From Chloroflexota bacterium (lineage in GTDB: Bacteria > Chloroflexota > UBA11872): a DNA stretch of 64,000 nt. The stretch is from positions 1 through 64,000 of the forward strand of contig JAPOWQ010000057.1 of assembly GCA_026707585.1 (NCBI GenBank). The letters are read 5' to 3'. The number at the start of each line of letters is the position of its first letter. The first letter of the stretch is position 1. This document shows positions 8,121-16,680 of the stretch, piece after piece. The notes under the pieces were generated by a model. It searched no databases. It was given only the letters and a program-made list of their open reading frames with translations, and had not been told where the DNA came from. Both the position numbers and the translations under genes were made by a program.

Positions 8121-9278
8121 TCATGAAATGAGCGGCAGCGTTGGCTGTCGCGGGTCGTGTTCAAACGGATCAGGTATCGGCGACCGATCGCGGCGGATCG
8201 AATCCTCGAGCGATCTCAGCGCATCGGACGCGACGTAGTAACGGCCGCGACCCTGCCCCTGCGCGACCAGAAACCCTGTGTCGCTGAGAGCCTTCAGGTC
8301 GCGACCCGCAGCGACGATGCTCAGCTCAGCGAAATCGCGATACGTCGCGTTGCGCACCTTGAAGCCGAGCGCGGCGTCCCAGAGGGCGCCGACACAGCGT
8401 TCGGGCAGGCGCCGCTGCAACACTTCCTGTTCGAGCATGTCCCAGCGTCGTTCCGCCTCGTTCGCCCGGCGCAGCAGGGTCTGAGCCTGGCGGTAGTGCG
8501 CGGTCAAGACAAACCGGACCCACGGGCGGGCGTTACGTTGCGGATGCCACATGCCTCCACCAACATCGGCCAGCACCTCGTAGTAATCATCCGTGTTCCG
8601 GCCCAGGTACTCCTCGATGCTCACGAAGGCCGGCGCCAGCACCCCCTCGCGCGCAAGGACAACGGCCTGGAGTATGCGCGCCATCCTGCCGTTGCCGTCG
8701 CGGAACGGATGAATCATGGCGAGATTCAGGTGGGCCATCGCTCCGCGGACTGTCGCCGGAACGGCGGGATCCTGCTCCTGGAGTTCGTCAACCAGTTCCT
8801 CCATGAGCCCCGGAACTTCGATGGCCTCGGGCCCTTCGTATACAACCTTCCGTGTCCGCTCGCTACGAACATAGATTGCGCCCGGCCGCCAGCGACCCGC
8901 ACCTTTGGTCAGGTCGTACTCCATCACCATGTAGTGCAGGCTCTTGATCAGCGACGTGTCATAGGTGAAATGTGGATCGTCGGCGAGTTGCAATACATAG
9001 GTCATAGCTCGGCGGTAACCCCTGATTGCCGCCCAGACATCCTCTGGGGTGTCCAGCGGGTCACCCCCGCCAATAGCCGCCACGGCGTCATCGAGCGTGA
9101 CGTCCAGGCCCTCGATGCTATTCGACCCCTGAATGGCCCTCGCGGACGACACGCGTCGCAGCAGGCCAGTCCAGCGACGGTCCTCGGAAACTTGACCGCG
9201 CAGGGCACGGCGTAGCTCGTCTACCCTCGCGCAGACAGCCTGTTCGTGCTCATCAAGCGGTGGCGTGCTGAAAAGCAT
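8121..9278 (-). CDS. Fic-domain protein with N-terminal inhibitory motif
   Basis: 385 aa. The Fic core motif HPFRDGNGRMAR spans residues 190-201, with the catalytic His first and the Arg that binds phosphates last. The autoinhibitory (S/T)xxxE(G/N) motif appears upstream as SNSIEG (52-57), which marks a class II Fic protein whose AMPylation activity is held in check by its own N-terminus. The C-terminal 100 residues look like a winged helix (YRDFAELS, DLKALSDTGFLVAQGQGRGRYYV), the common Fic/DUF4172-type layout linked to DNA binding. Such stand-alone proteins modify host targets such as gyrase or GTPases; the target here is unknown. Confidence 0.92.
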   Translation of the reverse strand: MLFSTPPLDEHEQAVCARVDELRRALRGQVSEDRRWTGLLRRVSSARAIQGSNSIEGLDVTLDDAVAAIGGGDPLDTPEDVWAAIRGYRRAMTYVLQLADDPHFTYDTSLIKSLHYMVMEYDLTKGAGRWRPGAIYVRSERTRKVVYEGPEAIEVPGLMEELVDELQEQDPAVPATVRGAMAHLNLAMIHPFRDGNGRMARILQAVVLAREGVLAPAFVSIEEYLGRNTDDYYEVLADVGGGMWHPQRNARPWVRFVLTAHYRQAQTLLRRANEAERRWDMLEQEVLQRRLPERCVGALWDAALGFKVRNATYRDFAELSIVAAGRDLKALSDTGFLVAQGQGRGRYYVASDALRSLEDSIRRDRSPIPDPFEHDPRQPTLPLIS

Positions 9279-9553
9279 GTCGATTTGTTCTAATCACCGC
9301 GACTCACAGGCCTATTCTATACAACGTGATTATATGTTGAATACGACTTCACAGCGTATTGGACTCTGCTGGAGATCATGTTGTAGATATTAATTCGACG
9401 TTTTGCCGCAGATCGACGCCCCCATGCGATGCCGCTCACGAAGCTGGACGGCCCGGTCCAAGAGCCCTGAGCATTACCATGGTGATGAGCAGCCCTAGCC
9501 AGCCTGTCCGGGAGCACACCGACGCCGCGCGATCCGATAGCCGCCAGACACCC

Positions 9554-10639
9554 ATGACTCCCCGTCGCATTGGCATCCTGACCGCCGGCGGGGACAGTCC
9601 CGGATTGAATGCCGCCATTCGCGCGGTGGGCAAGTCGGCCATCGGGCGTTATGGGATGCGGGTGGTGGGGATTCGCGATGGGTTTCGCGGCCTGGTGGAG
9701 AACCGGGTGGAGGAGATGGACTCGGAGTCGCTGGCCGGGATTCTGACCCGCGGCGGCACGATCCTGGGCACCAGCCGCGACAAGCCGCACAAGCTGCGGG
9801 TGGGCGATCAGACGATCGACATGACGGCCCGCGTCTGCGAGAACTACGCCAACCTGCACCTGGACGCGCTGGTCTGCCTGGGCGGCGGCGGCACGCACTC
9901 CAGCGCGCAGCGGCTGCTGGACGCCGGTCTCAACCTCATCACGCTGCCGAAGACGATCGACAACGACATCGCGCACACCGACACCAGCATTGGCTTTGAC
10001 ACGGCGCTATCCATCGCGACCGAGGCCATCGACCGGCTGCACAGCACGGCCCACAGCCACCACCGCATCATCGTGGTGCAGATCATGGGGCATAACGCGG
10101 GCTGGCTGACACTGGGCGCGGGACTGGCCAGCGGCGCCGACGTGGTGTTGATCCCGGAACTGCCGTACGACGTGGAATACGTTGCCGAATCGATTCGCCA
10201 GCGGAGCATGGGCGGCCACGGGTTCAGCATTGTGGCCGTGGCGGAACGCGCGAAGCCACAGAGTCCCGCGGATCTGGGGCTGACGGACGAGGCTTCAACC
10301 GGCGGGCTGGCGTTCGAGTTTGCCGGTCCCACCCTGGCTCTCACCCACCGCCTGGAGTCGCTGACGCGATTGGAAGCTCGACTGACAATCCTGGGCCACG
10401 TGCAGCGCGGCGGAACCCCGACGGCCACCGATCGCACGCTGGCAACCCGGCTGGGAACAGCCGGCGCGGATGCGGTGGCCGACGGCGCCAGGGGCGTGAT
10501 GGTGGCGGCCCGCGGCGAGGACACGGCGCTGGTGGACGTGGCGGCCGTGGCCGGTCAGCGCAAGACCGTGCCGCTGGACCACCCGTGGATCCTGGCCGCG
10601 CGCGATACCGGCCTGTGCCTGGGAGCGCCATTGGACTAG
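9554..10639 (+). CDS. 6-phosphofructokinase, PfkA superfamily with unclear phosphodonor
   Basis: 361 aa. It phosphorylates fructose 6-phosphate in glycolysis. Visible motifs are [14 protein letters not shown] (7-20), the phosphate loop CLGGGGTHS (108-115), LPKTIDNDI (131-139) with the catalytic Asp, and MGHNAGWL. The usual GGDGS or GGDDS is GGGGT here, so the Asp that helps hold magnesium in E. coli PFK is a Gly. The Lys in PKTIDND is typical of PPi-type and of a separate ATP-using clade, so the donor cannot be read from sequence alone. Upstream in-frame starts at 9359-9485 add residues without similarity, so 9554 is preferred. Confidence 0.92.
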   Translation: MTPRRIGILTAGGDSPGLNAAIRAVGKSAIGRYGMRVVGIRDGFRGLVENRVEEMDSESLAGILTRGGTILGTSRDKPHKLRVGDQTIDMTARVCENYANLHLDALVCLGGGGTHSSAQRLLDAGLNLITLPKTIDNDIAHTDTSIGFDTALSIATEAIDRLHSTAHSHHRIIVVQIMGHNAGWLTLGAGLASGADVVLIPELPYDVEYVAESIRQRSMGGHGFSIVAVAERAKPQSPADLGLTDEASTGGLAFEFAGPTLALTHRLESLTRLEARLTILGHVQRGGTPTATDRTLATRLGTAGADAVADGARGVMVAARGEDTALVDVAAVAGQRKTVPLDHPWILAARDTGLCLGAPLD

Positions 10640-10815
10640 GTCCGGGCGACGGGGCTATCCGCGCCGACCTGGCTATCTGGCCGCGCGGGACGCCGCCGCG
10701 CGTACGGTGCGTGCAGGAGTTCCGAGGAATTCTCCACAAGTGGAACCGTTCGGTGAGGGCCGGGGTACTCTCGAATGAGGCAGGTAGCCACCCAGGCCAC
10801 CCAAGGAGATTGCAG

Positions 10816-11544
10816 ATGGTGCGCCGAGCATGGGTTTCACTGATCATCGCCGTTCTGACGCTGACGTCGGTCGTCGCCACCGCTGGCGCCTCCTCGGATG
10901 TAGACGCCACAGCTGCGACATTGCGCACCCTCACCGTGACCGGAGACGGCGCGGCGTCGGCCGTCCCGGACATCGCGGACCTCGAGCTCGGGGTTCAGAC
11001 TATTCACGAAGACCCGAGCGTCGCCATCGTCGAAAACACGACCGCAATGGCCAGCGTGATCGAGACGCTGATCGAACTCGACATCGATGAGGACGATATC
11101 CAGACGCGAAGCTTCAACATGTGGGTCGAGCAGGTGTACGGCCCCGATGGGCCAACCGGCGAATTCCTTTACCACGTGGTCAACCAGATCGTGGTGCGGG
11201 TGCGGGACCTGGACATGACCGGCGACGTGCTGGGCGCGGCGCTGGCGGCAGGCGCCAACAACGTCAGCGGCATCACCTTCGGCGTGGAAGACACGCAGGC
11301 GCTGGAAGAGGCGGCGCGCGACGCGGCCGTGGATAACGCCGTGGCCAAGGCCGAGCAGCTGGCGGAGCGCCTGGGGGTCAAGGTTGGCAGCCCGCGACAC
11401 ATCACCGAGACCTCGGGAGGCTTCGCACCAGAGCGCCTCGAGCGAGCGGTTGCGTTCGAATCCGCCGGCGCGAGCGTGCCGGTATCCCCCGGCGACTTTA
11501 CGGTCCGCGTATCGGTGAGCATCGTGTTCGACATCGAGCTGTAG
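10816..11544 (+). CDS. SIMPL-domain (DUF541) secreted protein
   Basis: 242 aa, with a signal peptide (VRRAWVSLIIAVLTLTS, cleavage around ATAGA). The rest fits the SIMPL fold: TLTVTGDGAASAVPDIADLELGV at the start, a central NMWVEQVYGPDG region, VVNQIVVRVRDL, and a terminal FTVRVSVSIVFDIEL strand. The family is periplasmic or surface-located, with members linked to oxidative stress (YggE/BP26), but no enzymatic activity is established. A strong ribosome binding site AAGGAGA at 10803-10809 sets the start at 10816. Confidence 0.88.
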   Translation: MVRRAWVSLIIAVLTLTSVVATAGASSDVDATAATLRTLTVTGDGAASAVPDIADLELGVQTIHEDPSVAIVENTTAMASVIETLIELDIDEDDIQTRSFNMWVEQVYGPDGPTGEFLYHVVNQIVVRVRDLDMTGDVLGAALAAGANNVSGITFGVEDTQALEEAARDAAVDNAVAKAEQLAERLGVKVGSPRHITETSGGFAPERLERAVAFESAGASVPVSPGDFTVRVSVSIVFDIEL

Positions 11545-11615
11545 GCCCGGCGAGGCGGCAACAGCGTCGCGATGCAGGGGCGCTCGGTATCGTTATCTGG
11601 GCGGCGCCGTCTCAA

Positions 11616-11687
11616 GGCCCCGTAGCTCAGTGGATAGAGCGGTGGTTTCCTAAACCATGCGCCCCGGTTCGAGTCCGGGCGGGGCTA
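11616..11687 (+). tRNA. tRNA-Arg (anticodon CCT)
   Basis: 72-base cloverleaf. Acceptor stem GGCCCCG/CGGGGCT with one G-U pair at the end, D-arm GCTC...GAGC with loop AGTGGATA, anticodon stem GTGGT/ACCAT around the loop TTCCTAA (anticodon CCT, reading AGG), and T-arm CCCGG-TTCGAGT-CCGGG. The discriminator is A, and CCA is not encoded. No duplicated 3' end was noticed nearby to suggest use as an integration site. Confidence 0.96.
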
Positions 11688-11805
11688 CCGCGCCGTACAG
11701 GCTCGGACACTGCGGGTCTCGCCCTGGCGAAGAGCGCCGTGGTCAATCTCCGGCATCATGCAGGCGTTCGCCCCAGATCGCGCTTTCCAGGCCGAGGAGC
11801 TGAGC

Positions 11806-12672
11806 ATGACCGTTCAAACCGTAGGCATCCTGAGTCCGGGCGAAATGGGGGCTGGCGTTGCCGGGGCCCTGCGCGACAGCGGCCTCTCGGTGCTGACGTG
11901 CCTTTCCGGACGCAGCCCCGCCTCACGTGAGCGGGCCCAGGCCGCCGGAATCGAGGACGTCCCTGACCTGGGCACGCTGGTCGAGCGCTGCGACCTGATC
12001 CTGTCGATCCTGGTGCCGGCGCGCGCCCGTGGCGTGGCCGCGGCCGTGGGCGAGGCGGCGCGGGGGGCAGGCGCTTCGTCCGTCCTGGCCGACTGCAATG
12101 CGATCGCGCCGCAGACGGTGCAGGCCATGGAGACCGACCTGGAGGGGAGCGGTGTCACATTGGTTGACGGCGGAATCGTAGGCGGGCCACCGCGCAACGG
12201 CCAGGGTCCGCGCGTCTACGCCTCCGGGGCAGCAGCCCACATGCTTGGGGAGCTGGACGGACGTGGGATCGACGTGGTGGACGTTGGGCCGGAGATCGGG
12301 AAGGCCTCGGCCGTCAAGATGTGCTATGCCGCCATGACCAAGGGCACTACCGCCCTGCGCACGGCGCTGCTGGTCGCCGCGAAGCGGCTGGACGTGTACG
12401 ACGACCTGATCGCCGAGATGGAGCACAGCCAGGCTGCCGCCCTGGGCGCCGCGCAGCAGGGCATGCGGCGCCTGCCGAACGTGGCGTATCGCTGGATTGG
12501 CGAGATGGAAGAGATTGCCAGCACATTCGCGCACGTGGGCGTCACGCCCGATTTCCACAGCGGGGCGGCCCAGGTGTTTCGCGAGGTGGATGCCACGTTT
12601 GAACGCGACGCCGATCTTTCCGACCTGGCCGATGCCGTAAACCGTCTGGCTGAAACCAGTGACTCGGGTTAG
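11806..12672 (+). CDS. NAD(P)-binding beta-hydroxyacid dehydrogenase-like protein with DUF1932 domain
   Basis: 288 aa. The N-terminal Rossmann motif GILSPGEMGAGVAGAL (about 7-22) and the helical C-terminal half with SAVKMCYAAMTKGTTAL (a catalytic-type Lys in the NAD-dependent 3-hydroxyacid dehydrogenase arrangement) place it in the 6-phosphogluconate/3-hydroxyisobutyrate dehydrogenase superfamily. The C-terminus fits DUF1932. Substrate unknown. GAGGAG at 11794-11799 supports the ATG at 11806. It follows tRNA-Arg by about 120 bases. Confidence 0.85.
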   Translation: MTVQTVGILSPGEMGAGVAGALRDSGLSVLTCLSGRSPASRERAQAAGIEDVPDLGTLVERCDLILSILVPARARGVAAAVGEAARGAGASSVLADCNAIAPQTVQAMETDLEGSGVTLVDGGIVGGPPRNGQGPRVYASGAAAHMLGELDGRGIDVVDVGPEIGKASAVKMCYAAMTKGTTALRTALLVAAKRLDVYDDLIAEMEHSQAAALGAAQQGMRRLPNVAYRWIGEMEEIASTFAHVGVTPDFHSGAAQVFREVDATFERDADLSDLADAVNRLAETSDSG

Positions 12673-12747
12673 GACGCCGAGGCTGGAACGGATCCGCCGC
12701 CGCAAAGCTATGCTGAGCGAGCCCACGGACCGGGGACACGCTGAGCG

Positions 12748-13347
12748 ATGCGTCTGAAGCACTTCGTCGCGCTGGCCCTGCGAGTCGTGGCGCTTGCTCT
12801 GGTGGTTGGGATGGTGCCGCTCGTGGCCGGCTGCGGGGAAGCGGAAGGCGGCTCGGACGTCAGAGATCCCGAAGTCAGCGGCGCCCGGCTGGCCGACTTT
12901 GCGCGGCCCACCCCGGACGCCGCCGCCGGGCAGCCCGCGCCGGAGATCCGCGGCACGTCGTTCGACGGGACGGCCGTGTCGATCACCAACGACGGACGCA
13001 CGAAGGCGCTGGTGTTCCTGGCGCACTGGTGACCACACTGCCAGGCCGAGGTACCCGTGGTACAGGCCTTGGTGGACGCCGGGGGCGTGCCAGAACACGT
13101 GGACATCTACGCGATCGCCACAGCCATTGACTCAGGGCGGGCGAATTACCCGCCGGAGGCCTGGCTGGAACGCGAGGGGTGGACGTCGCCCGTTGTGGTG
13201 GACACCAAGGACGCGATCGCCAACGCCTACGGACTCGGGGGTTTCCCGTTCTGGGTGTTCGTGAACTCCGACGGCACGACGGCGCTGCGCGTGGGCGGGC
13301 GGATATCGGCCGACGAGCTGACCCTGATCCTCCAGCATTTGCAGTAG
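12748..13347 (+). CDS. Thioredoxin-like (TlpA/AhpC-type) lipoprotein with predicted selenocysteine at residue 95
   Basis: One frame of 200 codons, with an in-frame TGA at 13030-13032. Before it: a lipoprotein signal with lipobox LVAGC (Cys29), then a redoxin N-terminus (GQPAPEIRG, DGTAVSI, KALVFLAHW). Directly after: PHCQAEVPVVQ. The TGA thus falls on the first catalytic Cys of the thioredoxin motif, giving U-P-H-C where relatives have C-P-H-C (FLAHWCPHC). The fold then continues intact to the cis-proline loop GGFPFWVF (Pro167) and the C-terminal DGTTALRVGGRIS strand. A SECIS-like hairpin follows the TGA at the right distance. The protein would be an envelope-anchored thiol/selenol oxidoreductase. 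The alternative is a nonsense mutation or sequencing error, but TGA exactly at the active site argues against chance. Confidence 0.8.
13033..13074 (+). promoter_or_regulatory. Candidate bacterial SECIS hairpin downstream of the in-frame TGA
   Basis: Immediately 3' of TGA 13030-13032 the RNA can fold as an outer stem CCAGGCC (13041-13047) with GGCCTTGG (13065-13072, one bulged base) and a perfect inner stem GTACC (13051-13055) with GGTAC (13059-13063), closing a 3-base apical loop CGT. The apical loop lies about 24 bases after the TGA, inside the 16-37 base range usual for bacterial SECIS elements, and has a G among its first two bases. This is pattern fitting by eye, with no energy calculation. 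Confidence 0.55.
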
Positions 13348-13434
13348 GCGGCGCTGGTCGGCGCGGGTGATGATGGCTTCTATACTTCAGCGCCGACGAC
13401 AGCTTTAGGCAGAGGCCATCACGAGCGAAAGGCG

Positions 13435-13851
13435 GTGACCGGCGTGGTATTGCGAGTCGTGGCGGGCTACCAGATTCTGCTGGCGTCGGCGGTTGGTGTT
13501 CACTTCATCATCACGCCCCTTTACCATCCGGGCGGCGATGAGCCGTACACGGCATGGCACGTAATGGACTGGTTCATGGCCGTCAGCGTTGTCATCGCGC
13601 TGGGTCTGAGCTTCCGCCGCAAGCGCGCCCTGGAGGACGATCCCCAATGGCGTGACTACCTGGAAACGAACCTCACGTTCTACGGGGCAATCCTGCTGGC
13701 GCTCTGGTTTTTCTGGAACTGGTTCGGCGTCTTCAGCGGCCAGGACAGCGGGACGTTCTGGGGATTCATCAACCCGCTGTTCGTCATCGTCGTCGGATCC
13801 CTGGGCTGCCGCATGTGGAGCCGCCTGGCGGCCTTGAGCCGTTCGTCGTGA
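13435..13851 (+). CDS. Small four-helix membrane protein, paralogue of 53990-54421
   Basis: About 138 aa with four hydrophobic segments. It shares a distinctive block with the protein at 53990-54421: here TPLYHPGGDEP then WHVMDWFMAVSVVIALGLSF, there TPVYHDGGDTYPVWQVMNWFMAVAVVIALLISF, followed in both by a FFWNW segment. No known family was recognised. The GTG at 13435 gives this length; a second GTG at 13444 has better spacing from GAAAGG (13427-13432). It follows the selenoprotein gene by 90 bases on the same strand. Confidence 0.7.
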   Translation: MTGVVLRVVAGYQILLASAVGVHFIITPLYHPGGDEPYTAWHVMDWFMAVSVVIALGLSFRRKRALEDDPQWRDYLETNLTFYGAILLALWFFWNWFGVFSGQDSGTFWGFINPLFVIVVGSLGCRMWSRLAALSRSS

Positions 13852-14052
13852 TTCCCAGCCGACCTCGCGTCGGCCCGGACCTGGCCTGAGCAGAGCGAAC
13901 AGGGACAGCCCTAAGGCCTGAATTCCGGCTTTCGCGGGAGTGGCCGGACACCTTGCGGGGTCGTAACCGGCGAAGGCGGCAGTCCATTCGATTGCTTACG
14001 TGGCGGCGCGCCGGGTACGGTGCCTTCCGTAGCCGTGCGCGAGGGCTGGCCA

Positions 14053-15036
14053 ATGGTGCGCTGGGGAATCGTGGGCTTGGGAGACATCGCGGCCAGGGCC
14101 GTCGCGCCCGCCATCCAGGCCCACGAGGGCAGCGAACTCGTCGCGATTTGCCGCCGCGACCCACAGTTGCTGGACCAATACGCCCGGCAGTTTGGGGTCA
14201 CGAACGCGTACACCAGCTACGACGACATGCTGGACGCGGGCGGGCTGGACGCCGTGTACGTGGCGACGCCAGTCAACCTGCACGGTCCGCAGACGCTGGC
14301 GGCGCTGGAACGCGGCCTGCACGTGCTGGTGGAAAAGCCCATGGCCATGAACGCGGCCGAGGCTGAACGGATGGTCGAGACGGCGGATTCCGCCGGCCTG
14401 CGGCTGGGCGTCGCCTTCTACCACCGCTTTTACCCGATCAACCTGCGGGTGCGCGAGATCGTGGAGTCCGGCGAGCTGGGCGACCTGATCGCCCTGCACG
14501 CCAACACCTCCGGCCCCTTCACCATGACGCCGGACGACCCCAAGTACTGGCGCGTGGACCAGGCGCAGAGCGGCGGTGGGCCGCTGATGGACCTGGGCAG
14601 CCACCGACTGGATATCTTCTACAGCCTGGCCGGAACGGCCGCGCGTGTGGCTGCCTTCAGCGACCAGCGCGTGATCCCGGGCAACGTGGAAGACACGACC
14701 TCGGTGATCGTCCAGTACCACTCCGGCGTGCAGGCCACCATTTCGGCGCTTTGGTCGATCAACCCGGCGCGTGGCGACTACGAGGTCTGGTGCACGGATG
14801 GTCATATCAACGTGCCCTTTGCGCGCGGCGAGGAATTCACCATCGAGCGCCCCGACCGCTCGGAGACCTTCACGCTGCCCGAGCACGAACTGCATGACCT
14901 GCCGCTGATCGCCGATTTTGTTGAAGGCGTCAACGGCGGCACGCCCGTGCTCACCGGCGAGGGTGGCCTGGAAGTCCAGCGCGTCATCGACGCCGCCTAC
15001 ACCTCGGCGGCCGAAAGCCGGGTGGTCGCGCTCTAG
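14053..15036 (+). CDS. Gfo/Idh/MocA-family oxidoreductase
   Basis: 327 aa. N-terminal NAD(P)-binding motif RWGIVGLGDIAARAVAPAI (about 3-21), then the family signatures VATPVNLHG and HVLVEKPMAMNAAEAERM with the conserved catalytic-type Lys in EKP. The C-terminal half has GGGPLMDLGSHRLDIFYSLAG, where the family's substrate-binding His lies. Members oxidise or reduce sugars and inositols or act on pyranosides; the specific substrate is not readable. Start at 14053, because the 11 codons upstream add nothing conserved. It converges on the methyltransferase at 15069. Confidence 0.93.
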   Translation: MVRWGIVGLGDIAARAVAPAIQAHEGSELVAICRRDPQLLDQYARQFGVTNAYTSYDDMLDAGGLDAVYVATPVNLHGPQTLAALERGLHVLVEKPMAMNAAEAERMVETADSAGLRLGVAFYHRFYPINLRVREIVESGELGDLIALHANTSGPFTMTPDDPKYWRVDQAQSGGGPLMDLGSHRLDIFYSLAGTAARVAAFSDQRVIPGNVEDTTSVIVQYHSGVQATISALWSINPARGDYEVWCTDGHINVPFARGEEFTIERPDRSETFTLPEHELHDLPLIADFVEGVNGGTPVLTGEGGLEVQRVIDAAYTSAAESRVVAL

Positions 15037-15060
15037 GCCAAGCGAGGAAGGTCGGCGCGG

Positions 15061-15076
15061 AGGACTCCTCAGTCCT
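15061..15076. terminator. Short hairpin between convergent genes
   Basis: AGGACT (15061-15066) and AGTCCT (15071-15076) pair with a CCTC loop between the convergent oxidoreductase and methyltransferase genes. The right arm overlaps the methyltransferase stop. There is only a short TTT after the stem, so this is a weak terminator candidate. Confidence 0.3.
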
Positions 15077-15803
15077 TTGGTGCGCGGGCGAAGGCGTAGA
15101 AGCCGGAGGCGAGGTCTTCGGCGGCGGGGCGGTCCGCGACGAAGTGGTCGAGATATTTCACGGGCGTGGTGAGCCAGGCGGCCACGAACTCGGCGGCACG
15201 CTCGCGGACCCGGCTGCGAGAGAAGCCGCTGAGCACGCCCTTCAGGTAGCCGCGCAGCACCCAGCTCAGGGCCGAACTGGGGCCCACGCACACGCCGACC
15301 TCCACGTCCTCGAAGTCGCGCAGCAGCTCGGCCACCCCGCTGCTGGTATAGCGCTGATAGTCGTTCGGCGACGCGTGGAAGCCTTGCAGGAAGGGAACTT
15401 CGATATAGATCAGGGCGCCGGGCGCACAGACGCGCGCCATCTCGCCGATAGCCGCACCCGGACGCCGCACGTGCTCCAACACCGCGGTGGACAGGGCGCC
15501 GCCGAAGGCATAGGAGGCGAAGGGCAACCGCGCCGCGTCGGCGAGCACATGCACGCCGGGATGGCGTTCGACGTCGATGTTGACGATGGCCTGGCGTACG
15601 AACCCGTCCAGCGTGTCGGGCGGATACTGGCGGCCGCCGCCGCCCACGTTCAGCACACGGACACCGTCGCGCCGCGTCGGCCCCGAGAGGGCGTTGCTGA
15701 AGCGCCGCAGGTTGGAGTGCGAGGCGTGGTTGTAGGTCGGGCTGGGTACTCGGTAGACGCGCCGCGCCAGTCCCATCAATCGGGCGCGCGTTCGACCGGT
15801 CAT
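15069..15803 (-). CDS. Class I SAM-dependent methyltransferase
   Basis: 244 aa. The SAM-binding motif is VRVLNVGGGGRQYPP (about 48-62), followed by the acidic motif NIDVERHPGV and then the Methyltransf_11-type ADAARLPFASYAFGGALSTAVLEHVRRPGAAIGEMARVCAPGALIYIEVPF arrangement in separate blocks. Substrate unknown; small-molecule or glycan methyltransferases share this layout. Its ATG overlaps the upstream HAD stop by four bases (ATGA at 15800-15803), so the two are translationally coupled. Confidence 0.88.
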   Translation of the reverse strand: MTGRTRARLMGLARRVYRVPSPTYNHASHSNLRRFSNALSGPTRRDGVRVLNVGGGGRQYPPDTLDGFVRQAIVNIDVERHPGVHVLADAARLPFASYAFGGALSTAVLEHVRRPGAAIGEMARVCAPGALIYIEVPFLQGFHASPNDYQRYTSSGVAELLRDFEDVEVGVCVGPSSALSWVLRGYLKGVLSGFSRSRVRERAAEFVAAWLTTPVKYLDHFVADRPAAEDLASGFYAFARAPKD

Positions 15804-16549
15804 GCGACGCGCTCCTGCTGGTCCAGCTGGGCGATGGCCGGGATCAGGTCGCCCAGGTCGTCAATGACGGCCGCGGCAGGCTCATCGCTGGGTCGCACGT
15901 CCCCCGAACGCAACCAGATGGCCCGAATCCCCAGGCGCTGAGCGGCGCGTACGTCGACCTCCCAGTCGTCACCCACCATCACCAGCGTCCGCGGCGATAG
16001 CCCCAGGCGCTGCGCCGCCGCCCGGTAGGGAGCGGGGTGCGGCTTGAGCCAACCGAGTTCCGTGCTGAACACCACCGCGTCCAGGTGCGGGGCCAGCGCC
16101 AGGGTCCGCAGGCGCTCAAGCAGCAGGTCTTCGCCGTAGAGCACGTTGGCGATGGCGGCGATGCGTAGACCGGCTTCCCGCAGCAGTTGCAACACGCGGA
16201 CGGCCTGCGGCAGCGGCTGCATGGCCTGATACCACGGCTCGAAGTAGACCGGCAGCAGCACCTCGATGGCCTCGGCGGAGGGCTCCCAATCCATGGCATC
16301 GAGCACCTGGGCCAGGATGCGGTGCGCGTCGGGCAGGGCGCATTCCTGTCGGTACGCCTCCACCAGCGCCTCCTGCAAGGCTTCGCCCAGCGACTCGGCC
16401 AGCTGTTCGTCGGTGAGCTGCGTCGTCAGAAACGGCCGCACCAGCGGCGCGATGGCGGCGGCCCCACGCCGGTTGCTTGGCGACCCAACCAGTGGCTCCT
16501 GGGTGAGGAGCGTGTCGCCGACATCGAAGATCACACCACGAATTGGCAT
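15800..16549 (-). CDS. HAD-superfamily hydrolase
   Basis: 249 aa. HAD motif I GVIFDVGDTLL near residue 5 has the first Asp of the usual DxD, but the second position is Gly-Asp shifted (FDVGDTLL, normal for this subfamily). Motif III is LGWLKPHPAPY with the Lys, and motif IV is VMVGDDWEVDVRAAQRLGI. A helical cap sits between motifs I and II. This is a subfamily I phosphatase with unknown substrate. The ATG at 16549 is chosen because motif I follows at once; 16 further upstream codons are possible but unconserved. Confidence 0.9.
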   Translation of the reverse strand: MPIRGVIFDVGDTLLTQEPLVGSPSNRRGAAAIAPLVRPFLTTQLTDEQLAESLGEALQEALVEAYRQECALPDAHRILAQVLDAMDWEPSAEAIEVLLPVYFEPWYQAMQPLPQAVRVLQLLREAGLRIAAIANVLYGEDLLLERLRTLALAPHLDAVVFSTELGWLKPHPAPYRAAAQRLGLSPRTLVMVGDDWEVDVRAAQRLGIRAIWLRSGDVRPSDEPAAAVIDDLGDLIPAIAQLDQQERVA

Positions 16550-16680
16550 CGTGATCGAGTGTACGCGGGGCGCGAGTTCGCGTTCGGCGCGCGGCACGTG
16601 CGCGCTGGTGAGATACTGCCACGAGGGATACCACGGTCAGCGCCGCCGGGCGGTGTTGTCCGAACGCAAACGGAGGCGGC

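Noticed and set aside
11616-11687. tRNA-Arg as an integration site for the virus-like module
   Set aside because: The module begins more than 30 kb away and no duplicated tRNA 3' end was noticed.
13030-13032. TGA as a simple stop giving two separate genes (12748-13032 and 13057-13347)
   Set aside because: Neither half would be a complete redoxin, the second lacks its own upstream signals, and the TGA sits on the catalytic Cys position in frame.
11923-13098. 391-codon minus-strand frame across the DUF1932 and selenoprotein genes
   Set aside because: Overlaps two well-supported genes on the other strand and has no recognisable domain.
13996-15291. 431-codon minus-strand frame opposite the Gfo/Idh/MocA gene
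   Set aside because: Antisense to a gene with complete family motifs; composition (His/Arg/Gln-rich) is typical of a high-GC shadow.
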